The translations under genes and the position numbers were made by a program. This document shows, one piece after another, positions 1 through 9,305 of a stretch of DNA of 64,000 bases (positions within the stretch are counted from its first letter, which is position 1; every line of letters begins with the position of its first letter). The DNA comes from Pseudomonas mohnii. GTDB taxonomy: Bacteria > Pseudomonadota > Gammaproteobacteria > Pseudomonadales > Pseudomonadaceae. The stretch lies in the NCBI RefSeq assembly GCF_900105115.1, contig NZ_FNRV01000001.1, positions 2,713,501 to 2,777,500 on the forward strand, read 5' to 3'. The notes beneath the pieces were generated by a model. It was not told where the DNA came from. It ran no database searches and worked only from the letters and a program-made list of their open reading frames with translations.

Positions 1-1906
1 GCAATACCGGGCAATGCAGCTCTTCAGCGGTGGCTTCAATCGCAGCGACCAGTTCGAGGTAGTCCTCAACCCGCTCCAGCGGCGGCATGAACAGGTACAA
101 CCGACCTTCCCGCGCCTCGGCGCAGAAGGCGGTGCGGGTCAGCCAGTCGGCGGATTCGTCGATTTTCGGCGCACGATCGGCCACAACGGCAGGGCCCTGG
201 CTTTGCAATTGAGCGGTGTCAGGCAATGCCGGGAAATCCTGGTTCGGGTCCTGCGGATGAATGAACGGGTATTCCGCGGCTTTCACCCAGGGCTGCGAGC
301 CGAGGGGCAAGCGATAGCCCAGCGGTGAATCCCCTGGCACCAGGCGACAGTGCTCGTCGCGCAGGTACCAGCGTCCGCTCTGCCACTGATCGCCCTTGGC
401 GGTCCGCGCCAGCGGCAAGACCTGGCCAATCACCTTATCCAGGCCCTGGCTGAAGACTTTACGCAGTCGCGCACGCTCCAGCGGTTCCTCGAGACGTGAA
501 TCTTCGGCGCTGACGTTCTGCGGCAATGTGCCTTCGCGCCAGAGGTAATAGAAATTGTCTTCGTAGGCGGGGAACACAAAACGTGTCGGAATTTTCAGGC
601 GTTCGGCGACACTTGCCAGGAATCGCCCGGCCAGTTCGCCATCGGCGCCATAGTCTTGCTGCTCGTCGGCGATCAGCGCGGGGTTGTGCCAGATCGGCAC
701 CCCATCGCGGCGCCAGTAGCCATTGAGCGACCAGCGCGGCAATTGCTCGCCGGGGTACCACTTGCCCTGGCCGAAGTGCACCAGACCTTTGGGCGCGTAG
801 TGCTGACGCATGCGCTGGAACAGTTCGGCAGACAGGCGACGTTTGTCCGGCCCCAGCGCCGCGGTGTTCCACTCGGCACCGTCCGGGTCATCGATGGAGA
901 CGAACGTCGGCTCGCCGCCCATGGTCAGGCGGACATCGCCTTCCAGCAGGTCGGCATCGATCTGCCGGCCCAGGCTCTGAATCGCCAGCCACTGCTCTTC
1001 GGTGTAGGGCTTTGTGACCCGAGGCGCCTCCCAAATCCGCTCCACGGACATTTCGTGGCTGAATTGACACTCGCACGGTTCCACCAGGCCACTGATCGGT
1101 GCCGCGGAGGACGGATCGGGACTACAAGCCAACGGAATATGGCCTTCACCGGCAAACAGCCCCGAGGTCGCATCCAGGCCGATCCAGCCGGCGCCAGGCA
1201 GATACACCTCGCACCAGGCGTGCAGGTCTGTGAAATCCACATCCGTGCCCGAGGGACCGTCCAGGCTTTTGACGTCGGCCGTCAGCTGGATCAGGTAGCC
1301 GGAGACAAAACGCGCGGCCAGTCCGAGGTTACGCAGCAGTTGCACCAGCAACCACGCGGAATCGCGGCAAGACCCGGAGGCGTGTTCAAGGGTGTGCTCG
1401 GGCGTTTGCACGCCCGGTTCCATGCGGATCAGGTAGCCGATGTCTTCGCTCAGTCGCTGATTGAGCGCGACGAGGAAATCCACAGCGGGTAACGGTGTGC
1501 GGTCGATGCCCTCCAGGTACGCCTTGAACTTCGGCGTCAGCGGCAAGGTTTCCAGGTAGGGAGCCAGCTCCTTGCGCTCATCGGCGGCATAGGTGAACGG
1601 AATTTTTTCCGCGTAGGGCTCAAGGAAGAAATCGAACGGATTGAACACCGCCATTTCCGCCACCAGGTCGACTTCGATCCGCAGCTCATCGGTTTTTTCC
1701 GGAAACACCAACCGCGCCAGGTAATTGCCCTGGGGGTCCTGCTGCCAGTTGATGAAGTGTTGCTCGGGCGAAACCTTCAGCGCATAGGACAGAATCCGCG
1801 TGCGACTGTGGGCGGCCGGACGCAGGCGAACGATCTGCGGACCGAGCTCAACGGCACGGTCGTAGCGGTAATGCGTAATGTGATGCAATGCGACATGAAT
1901 CGACAC
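1..1906 (-). CDS. Transglutaminase-like protein with DUF2126 (partial, C-terminus off window)
   Basis: About 635 codons are visible and the gene runs off the left edge. I chose the GTG at 1904-1906 because a GGAGG ribosome site lies just upstream on the minus strand and the protein then starts VSIHVALHHITHYRYDR, as in this family. An N-terminal transglutaminase-type domain carries the expected triad: Cys180 in GSCRDSAW, His229 in DLHAWCEVYL and Asp245 in GLDATSG. After it comes the DUF2126 part, with TMGGEPTFVSIDDPDGAEWN and GYWRRDGVPIWHNPALIADE. Such large proteins are common in Pseudomonas, often next to circularly permuted ATP-grasp genes; whether they cross-link or hydrolyse peptides is not settled. 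No in-frame stop is seen in the visible part. Confidence 0.88.
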   Translation of the reverse strand, partial: MSIHVALHHITHYRYDRAVELGPQIVRLRPAAHSRTRILSYALKVSPEQHFINWQQDPQGNYLARLVFPEKTDELRIEVDLVAEMAVFNPFDFFLEPYAEKIPFTYAADERKELAPYLETLPLTPKFKAYLEGIDRTPLPAVDFLVALNQRLSEDIGYLIRMEPGVQTPEHTLEHASGSCRDSAWLLVQLLRNLGLAARFVSGYLIQLTADVKSLDGPSGTDVDFTDLHAWCEVYLPGAGWIGLDATSGLFAGEGHIPLACSPDPSSAAPISGLVEPCECQFSHEMSVERIWEAPRVTKPYTEEQWLAIQSLGRQIDADLLEGDVRLTMGGEPTFVSIDDPDGAEWNTAALGPDKRRLSAELFQRMRQHYAPKGLVHFGQGKWYPGEQLPRWSLNGYWRRDGVPIWHNPALIADEQQDYGADGELAGRFLASVAERLKIPTRFVFPAYEDNFYYLWREGTLPQNVSAEDSRLEEPLERARLRKVFSQGLDKVIGQVLPLARTAKGDQWQSGRWYLRDEHCRLVPGDSPLGYRLPLGSQPWVKAAEYPFIHPQDPNQDFPALPDTAQLQSQGPAVVADRAPKIDESADWLTRTAFCAEAREGRLYLFMPPLERVEDYLELVAAIEATAEELHCPVL

Positions 1907-2080
1907 GGCGTGCCTCCTGCGAGCCCTAAGCGTATGTGAAAGCGCGCAAGACTTATGCCACCCAGCAGTGCTGGCGCTTTCTCCGGTTACTGGAGGCAGT
2001 ACAGCACCAAAATCGGGCGAGGCGGGGAATTGGTTTGGCGACGCTGCACATATTTGTGGCGTTACGCGGCCCGGAAATGC

Positions 2081-2108
2081 AAAACGCCAACCCGAAGGTT
2101 GGCGTTTT
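2081..2108 (-). terminator. Rho-independent terminator downstream of ygiQ
   Basis: A 12-bp perfect stem, AAAACGCCAACC paired with GGTTGGCGTTTT, with a CGAA loop. It lies 19 bases past the ygiQ stop. The minus strand shows the T-rich side after the stem, and the structure is nearly symmetric, so it could also act on the plus strand. Confidence 0.8.
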
Positions 2109-2126
2109 GTTCAGCCCAAGCGCGGT

Positions 2127-4427
<2,301 letters not shown>

Positions 4428-4526
4428 GTCGATAACCGGTGTTGGCTTTCATTGAATTTCGCGGGCGCGGAATATAGCACAAATTTTGACCAATTCCGAC
4501 GGCTATGGTCGGAAATTGCGGCGACC

Positions 4527-4592
4527 CTATCGCGAGCAAGCTCGCTCCCACAGCTTCGACCTGCCCTGCGGGAGCGAGCGTGCTCGCGATGG
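4527..4592. repeat. REP palindrome pair (Pseudomonas type)
   Basis: Two inverted copies: 'ATCGCGAGCAAGCTCGCTCCCACAG' and 'GGGAGCGAGCGTGCTCGCGATGG' (each unit itself imperfectly palindromic), separated by about 20 bases. They lie between the ygiQ start and the dnaB stop. Related pairs occur at 8434, 12593, 51934, and a variant at 55006. Confidence 0.85.
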
Positions 4593-4613
4593 CGTCAGCT
4601 CAGACGCTATAAA

Positions 4614-6011
4614 TCATTCGTCATCATCGAAGTTATAGCTACCCGGTGCCAGGTTCTCGAACCGGGTGTACTTGCCGATGAATGCCAGGCGGATAAAGCC
4701 GATCGGCCCGTTCCGCTGCTTGCCGATGATGATTTCGGCGATGCCTTTGTGCTCGGTTTCCGGGTGGTACACCTCGTCGCGATACACGAACATGATGACG
4801 TCGGCGTCCTGCTCGATCGCTCCGGATTCCCGCAAGTCGGAGTTCACCGGGCGCTTGTTCGGCCGCTGTTCCAGGGAACGGTTGAGCTGGGACAACGCCA
4901 CCACCGGGCAGTTGAATTCCTTGGCCAGCGCCTTCAGGGACCGGGAGATCTCGGAAATCTCGTTGGTCCGGTTGTCGCCGCTGGAACCGGGGATCTGCAT
5001 CAGTTGCAGGTAGTCGATCATGATCAGGCCGACTTCACCGTGCTCACGCACCAGACGCCGGGTCCGGGCGCGCATTTCAGACGGGCTGATGCCGGCGGTA
5101 TCGTCGATGAACAGCTTGCGGTCGTTGAGCAGGTTGACCGCCGAGGTCAGGCGCGGCCAATCGTCGTCTTCCAGCTGGCCGGAACGGACCTTGGTCTGGT
5201 CGATGCGTCCCAGGGACGACAACATACGCATGATCAGCGATTCACCTGGCATCTCCAGCGAGTAAACCAGAACCGCTTTCTCGCTGCGCAGCACGGCGTT
5301 TTCCACCAGGTTCATCGCAAAGGTGGTTTTACCCATGGATGGACGGCCGGCAACGATGATCAGGTCGGCCGGTTGCAGACCGCTGGTTTTCTCGTCGAGG
5401 TCGGTGTAGCCGGTGGACAGGCCGGTGATGGCGTTGTCGGTGTTGAACAGGGTGTCGATGCGGTCGATGGCCTTGGTCAGCAGGTCATTCACGCCCACCG
5501 GGCCACCGGTTTTCGGCCGGGCCTCGGCAATCTGGAAGATCTGCCGCTCGGCTTCGTCGAGAATCTCGGCGGCGGTACGGCCTTCCGGGTTGAACGCGCT
5601 GTCGGCGATTTCGGTGCTGATGCCGATCAATTGGCGCAAGGTGGCCCGCTCACGAACGATCTGCGCATAGGCCTTGATGTTGGCGACGGACGGCGTGTTT
5701 TTCGCCAGTTCGCCGAGATACCCAAGGCCGCCGACTTGCGAAGTCTGACCTTCCTTGTCCAATTGCTCGGCCAGGGTCACGACGTCGATCGGCGAGTTCT
5801 GATCGGCCAGTTTGGCGATCGCACGGAAGATCAGGCGGTGGTCATGTCGATAGAAATCACCGTCGGAGACTTGATCGAGGACGCGTTCCCAGGCGTTGTT
5901 GTCCAGCATCAGACCACCGAGTACAGCCTGTTCGGCTTCGATGGAATGCGGCGGCACTTTCAGCGCGGCGGTTTGCAGATCGTATTGCTCGGGAGCGGAA
6001 ATTTCGTTCAT
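4614..6011 (-). CDS. dnaB: Replicative DNA helicase DnaB
   Basis: 465 residues from the ATG at 6011 (MNEISAPEQYDLQ). An upstream in-frame extension of 22 residues is hydrophobic and not family-like, so I excluded it. The N-terminal domain (about 20-125) binds DnaG and starts with PPHSIEAEQAVLGGLMLD. The RecA-like motor follows, with Walker A AGRPSMGKTTF, the Walker B region IMIDYLQLM and the DnaB motif DLRESGAIEQDADV. The hexamer unwinds DNA ahead of the replisome. It is the last gene of the rpsF-rpsR-orf-rplI-dnaB cluster, after a 134-base gap holding hairpins that may separate its expression from rplI. Confidence 0.97.
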   Translation of the reverse strand: MNEISAPEQYDLQTAALKVPPHSIEAEQAVLGGLMLDNNAWERVLDQVSDGDFYRHDHRLIFRAIAKLADQNSPIDVVTLAEQLDKEGQTSQVGGLGYLGELAKNTPSVANIKAYAQIVRERATLRQLIGISTEIADSAFNPEGRTAAEILDEAERQIFQIAEARPKTGGPVGVNDLLTKAIDRIDTLFNTDNAITGLSTGYTDLDEKTSGLQPADLIIVAGRPSMGKTTFAMNLVENAVLRSEKAVLVYSLEMPGESLIMRMLSSLGRIDQTKVRSGQLEDDDWPRLTSAVNLLNDRKLFIDDTAGISPSEMRARTRRLVREHGEVGLIMIDYLQLMQIPGSSGDNRTNEISEISRSLKALAKEFNCPVVALSQLNRSLEQRPNKRPVNSDLRESGAIEQDADVIMFVYRDEVYHPETEHKGIAEIIIGKQRNGPIGFIRLAFIGKYTRFENLAPGSYNFDDDE

Positions 6012-6071
6012 GGCCACTTGGTATTTTTTGGAGAAGCAGGGGTTAAAAAACGGAACTGCCAGAAAGACAAA

Positions 6072-6100
6072 GGGCACGACCTGTAAACAGGATCGTGCCC
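6072..6100 (-). terminator. Strong hairpin between rplI and dnaB (terminator or attenuator)
   Basis: GGGCACGA pairs with TCGTGCCC around an inner CCTGT/ACAGG stem. On the minus strand it is followed by CTTTGTCTTTC, a broken T-rich tract. It lies 45 bases past the rplI stop and could partly uncouple dnaB from the ribosomal-protein genes. The T-run is imperfect, so full termination is uncertain. Confidence 0.55.
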
Positions 6101-6145
6101 GATGTTACCGGCAAGCACCCGAGGGTGCCAGCCGACAAGTGCTGC

Positions 6146-6592
6146 TTAAGCTGCTACCACGACAACGCGTACGGTGGCTTCAACTTCGGCGTGCAGGTGC
6201 ACGGCTACGTCGAATTCACCTACGTTGCGGATGGTGCCGTTCGGCAGACGAACTTCGCTTTTTGCAACTTCAACGCCAGAGGCGGTCAGTGCATCAGCGA
6301 TGTCGTGAGTACCGATCGAACCGAACAGCTTGCCTTCGTCACCAGCGGTGGCAGTGATAGTCACTTCCAGCTCAGCCAGTTGGGCAGCGCGGCTTTCAGC
6401 CGATGCTTTACGGTCTGCTGCAGCTTTTTCCAGCTCAGCGCGACGCTCTTCGAACGCAGCCAGGTTGGCTGGGGTCGCAGCGGTAGCTTTGCCGTAAGGC
6501 AGCAGGTAGTTACGACCGTAACCAGCCTTAACGTTCACTTTGTCACCCAGGTTGCCCAGGTTGGTGACTTTTTCCAGAAGGATCAGTTGCAT
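6146..6592 (-). CDS. rplI: 50S ribosomal protein L9
   Basis: 148 residues, the usual length. The N-terminal domain [19 protein letters not shown] with [15 protein letters not shown] is the rRNA-binding signature. A long helix rich in Ala/Glu/Lys (about 45-80) links to the C-terminal domain ending in [20 protein letters not shown]. It is a structural protein of the large subunit near the L1 stalk. It sits downstream of the membrane-protein gene (19-base gap) in the rpsF operon. Confidence 0.98.
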   Translation of the reverse strand: MQLILLEKVTNLGNLGDKVNVKAGYGRNYLLPYGKATAATPANLAAFEERRAELEKAAADRKASAESRAAQLAELEVTITATAGDEGKLFGSIGTHDIADALTASGVEVAKSEVRLPNGTIRNVGEFDVAVHLHAEVEATVRVVVVAA

Positions 6593-6611
6593 GTGAAAAT
6601 CCTCTTAACTT

Positions 6612-7505
6612 TTAACCTTCACCGTTCGCGTTATCGGCGTCTTTCGGCGCCAGACGACCGCGAAAATCAATCAGGCTGTCGACGATGGCCAGGACCACCA
6701 GCAACGGATAGATCAGCTGCATGAACAGCAACAGCGTGACGTACAACCCCACCAGCCAGAATCTGGCCAGTCGCTTTTGCGCCACCAGCCCGTGAATCAG
6801 GGCCAGCCCGGCGAAAACCAGCGGTACGCTGCACAACGGCACGAGCATGGACATCTGGACACCGAAGTTCGGTGTCACAACCATGCCGGCCAGCAGCAAC
6901 ATCGCGGGACCCAGCGGGATTCGAATGGCGCGAAACTCGCGACCGAAACCACCCGGGTTGTACAACAACGCCTGCCAGTAGCGCCCGACAATCAGGCTCA
7001 GCACACTGACGATTTGCAACAAAGCCGCAATCAGGCCGGTCAGGATTGGTGCAATCAGGGACGCGAAACGCGCTTGCTCGTCTACCGACATCTTCTGGTA
7101 GACCTCACCGAGTAGCGACGGCATGACTTTTATCAAAGCCTGCGCCAGCATCTCGATCTGAGGACCAAAAGCCGTCCCCAGCACCACTGAAAACACCACT
7201 CCCATCGCTATGCTGACCAGCAGCACGCGGTTCCAGGACTCGCTTGCGCGCAAAACCAACGCAAGGCTCGCAGACCCCAGCAGCACCAGAAGTGCCCGTG
7301 GATCGTCGAATTTCAGCCACCAGATCAACGCCGGCAGCAGCCCCAGAGCAAGAACGCCCAAGGCGTCCCTCAATCCGCGCCGCAGGAGCACAAGGCATCC
7401 GGCGGCAGCACCCAACCAATACAACAACGGCAATGCCGCGCATCCGGCCACTACCAGAGTGGCCTGCATACGGCCCCGCATGATGAACTCAGCTAAGGCA
7501 CGCAT
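6612..7505 (-). CDS. Polytopic inner-membrane protein, DUF2232/YybS-like
   Basis: 297 residues, strongly hydrophobic, with about seven or eight predicted membrane segments (for example around 15-40, 45-65, 70-85, 95-115, 150-175, 200-220 and 245-275). A gene of this type sits between rpsR and rplI in Pseudomonas generally, and it resembles the YybS/DUF2232 family. The function is unknown; its place inside a ribosomal-protein operon implies growth-linked expression. The start MRALAEFIMRGRMQ gives the first hydrophobic segment a short basic N-terminal stretch. The gap to rpsR is 36 bases. Confidence 0.8.
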   Translation of the reverse strand: MRALAEFIMRGRMQATLVVAGCAALPLLYWLGAAAGCLVLLRRGLRDALGVLALGLLPALIWWLKFDDPRALLVLLGSASLALVLRASESWNRVLLVSIAMGVVFSVVLGTAFGPQIEMLAQALIKVMPSLLGEVYQKMSVDEQARFASLIAPILTGLIAALLQIVSVLSLIVGRYWQALLYNPGGFGREFRAIRIPLGPAMLLLAGMVVTPNFGVQMSMLVPLCSVPLVFAGLALIHGLVAQKRLARFWLVGLYVTLLLFMQLIYPLLVVLAIVDSLIDFRGRLAPKDADNANGEG

Positions 7506-7541
7506 ACATTCAATCCTTTGCTACGTGTCGACTGCCCGGTC

Positions 7542-7772
7542 TCAGCGGCCGTGGCTGTCGGTGTAGGCCAGCAGGGCCAGGAAGCGGGCGCGCTTGATAG
7601 CGGTGGCCAGCTGACGCTGATAACGAGCTTTGGTACCGGTGATGCGGCTTGGAACGATTTTGCCGGTCTCGGATACATAAGCTTTCAGAGTGTTGAGATC
7701 TTTGTAATCGATCTCTTTCACGTCTTCAGCGGTGAAGCGGCAGAATTTACGACGACGGAAGAAACGTGCCAT
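7542..7772 (-). CDS. rpsR: 30S ribosomal protein S18
   Basis: 76 residues, the standard length. [13 protein letters not shown] is the Pseudomonas N-terminus and [20 protein letters not shown] is the family core. S18 pairs with S6 on the platform of the small subunit. The gene lies 28 bases after rpsF, which suits stoichiometric production of the S6:S18 pair. Confidence 0.98.
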
Positions 7773-7800
7773 GTAATTGGCTCCTCAAAAGGTCCGTGGA

Positions 7801-8223
7801 TTACTCGTCAGCGTTATCGCTGTTGTCGCTGTCATCACCATCAACGCCTTCAGCGTCGGAGTGCTCAGGACGGTCGCGACGCTCACGGCGCTCACTGCGG
7901 TTTTCTTCAGCCTTGAGCATCTCGGATTGGCCGGTAACGGCTTCTTCGCGACGGATGACCAGGTTACGGATCACTGCATCGTTGTAGCGGAAGTTGTCTT
8001 CCAGCTCGGCCAGGGCCTTGCCAGTGCACTCAACGTTCAGCATCACGTAGTGAGCCTTGTGAACATTGTTGATTGCGTAGGCCAGTTGACGACGGCCCCA
8101 ATCTTCCAGACGGTGGATTTTGCCGCCGTCTTCTTCGATCAGCTTGGTGTAACGCTCAACCATGCCGCCGACTTGCTCGCTTTGATCCGGGTGGACCAAA
8201 AAGATGATTTCGTAATGACGCAT
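7801..8223 (-). CDS. rpsF: 30S ribosomal protein S6
   Basis: 140 residues. The ferredoxin-like domain (1-100) begins [18 protein letters not shown] and includes [14 protein letters not shown]. The C-terminal tail (about 105-140) is highly charged, with repeated Asp/Glu, Ser and Asn, as in other gamma-proteobacterial S6 proteins that are polyglutamylated. First gene of the rpsF-rpsR-orf-rplI-dnaB operon. The start is set by AAGGAG seven bases upstream of the ATG at 8223. Confidence 0.98.
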   Translation of the reverse strand: MRHYEIIFLVHPDQSEQVGGMVERYTKLIEEDGGKIHRLEDWGRRQLAYAINNVHKAHYVMLNVECTGKALAELEDNFRYNDAVIRNLVIRREEAVTGQSEMLKAEENRSERRERRDRPEHSDAEGVDGDDSDNSDNADE

Positions 8224-8228
8224 GAATG

Positions 8229-8263
8229 CTCCTTACGGGTTGTAGCCTGCCGCTCAAAAGCGG
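8229..8263 (-). promoter_or_regulatory. Candidate S6:S18 autoregulatory leader of rpsF
   Basis: The mRNA leader holds a small stem-loop, CCGCT-TTTG-AGCGG (8249-8262), followed by ACAACCCGTAAGGAG, so a CCG sits next to the ribosome site. Leaders with a CCG bulge that bind the S6:S18 complex are known upstream of rpsF in many bacteria. I have not folded it, so the assignment is tentative. Confidence 0.35.
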
Positions 8264-8341
8264 TCAGACAAGGAGTGAATGACACTTATGGACTTGTGGA
8301 CGCTAGACACATGCGTGCCTGCCATCGCAGCAAGGGGCGCA

Positions 8342-8370
8342 ATTGTAGAGAAGGGGCGAGAGAGGCGCAA
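8342..8370 (-). promoter_or_regulatory. Sigma-70 promoter for the rpsF operon
   Basis: On the minus strand: -35 TTGCGC (8365-8370), 17-base spacer, -10 TACAAT (8342-8347). This gives a leader of roughly 110 bases before rpsF. The rest of the 8224-8537 gap (314 bases) contains the leader and a REP pair; no gene was seen in it. Confidence 0.6.
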
Positions 8371-8433
8371 GGTAATTGGTGATTATTTGAACAGTTCGTT
8401 TGCCCGCCATTTTTTGGCTGGCCAGAAACCATT

Positions 8434-8525
8434 GTGGGAGCGAGCGTGCTCGCGATGAGGACACAACATTCAACATTGATGCCGAATGTTACACCGCTAT
8501 CGCGAGCAGGCTCGCCCCCACAGGG
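8434..8525. repeat. REP palindrome pair
   Basis: Inverted copies 'GTGGGAGCGAGCGTGCTCGCG' (near 8434-8454) and 'CGCGAGCAGGCTCGCCCCCAC' (near 8501-8521). They lie just past the rlmB stop, between rlmB and the rpsF promoter. Same family as the pair at 4527. Confidence 0.85.
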
Positions 8526-8537
8526 ATTGCAGCCGGA

Positions 8538-9305
8538 TCAGGCCTTCTTGGCGGCAACCGCAGCCTTGACGCGGCGCTGACGCTGCGCCTCGAACAGACA
8601 TACGCCCGTCGCCACGGAAACGTTGAGACTGCTGACGCTACCGGCCATCGGCAAATTGACCAGGTAGTCGCAATGCTCGCGGGTCAGGCGGCGCATGCCT
8701 TTGCCTTCGGCACCCATGATCAGGATGGTGGGACCGGTCAGGTCCTGGTCATACAGACTGACTTCGGCCTCCCCCGCCGTACCGACAACCCACAAGCCAC
8801 GCTGCTGGAGTTTCTCCAGGGTGCGCGCCAGGTTAGTCACGGCGACCAGCGGAATCACTTCCGCAGCACCGCAGGCGATTTTTCGCACAACCGGCGTCAG
8901 GGTCGCCGACTTGTCCTTCGGAACAATCACCGCCAGCGCGCCCGCCGCATCGGCGGAACGCAGGCAGGCACCCAGGTTGTGCGGATCGGTTACACCGTCG
9001 AGGACCAACAGCAACGGCGCACCTTCGGTACGGTCGAGCAGTTCGTCGAGCATCGCTTCGCCCCAGACCTGGCTCGGGCTCACGTCCGCGACTACACCCT
9101 GGTGCACACCTTCGACCCAAGCGTCCATTTCACGGCGCTCAGCCTGGCCGACCTGGACACGATTCTCGTTGGCCAGCTCGATCAACGTCTGTACGCGCGG
9201 ATCACTGCGACCTTCGGCCAGCCAGATCTGCTTGACGCGTTTCGGGTGATGACGCAGCAATGCTTCTACAGCATGCACGCCGTAGATTTTTTCCAACTGA
9301 CTCAT
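8538..9305 (-). CDS. rlmB: 23S rRNA (guanosine-2'-O-)-methyltransferase RlmB
   Basis: 255 residues. The N-terminal substrate-binding domain (MSQLEKIYGVHAVEALLRHH) is followed by a SpoU/TrmH knotted methyltransferase domain with DGVTDPHNLGACLRSADAAG, IMGAEGKGMRRL and the C-terminal MAGSVSSLNVSVATGVCLFE, which forms the trefoil knot and binds S-adenosylmethionine. It methylates the ribose of G2251 in the peptidyl-transferase region (E. coli numbering). Its start overlaps the rnr stop by four bases, so the two RNA-processing genes are translationally coupled. Confidence 0.95.
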   Translation of the reverse strand: MSQLEKIYGVHAVEALLRHHPKRVKQIWLAEGRSDPRVQTLIELANENRVQVGQAERREMDAWVEGVHQGVVADVSPSQVWGEAMLDELLDRTEGAPLLLVLDGVTDPHNLGACLRSADAAGALAVIVPKDKSATLTPVVRKIACGAAEVIPLVAVTNLARTLEKLQQRGLWVVGTAGEAEVSLYDQDLTGPTILIMGAEGKGMRRLTREHCDYLVNLPMAGSVSSLNVSVATGVCLFEAQRQRRVKAAVAAKKA

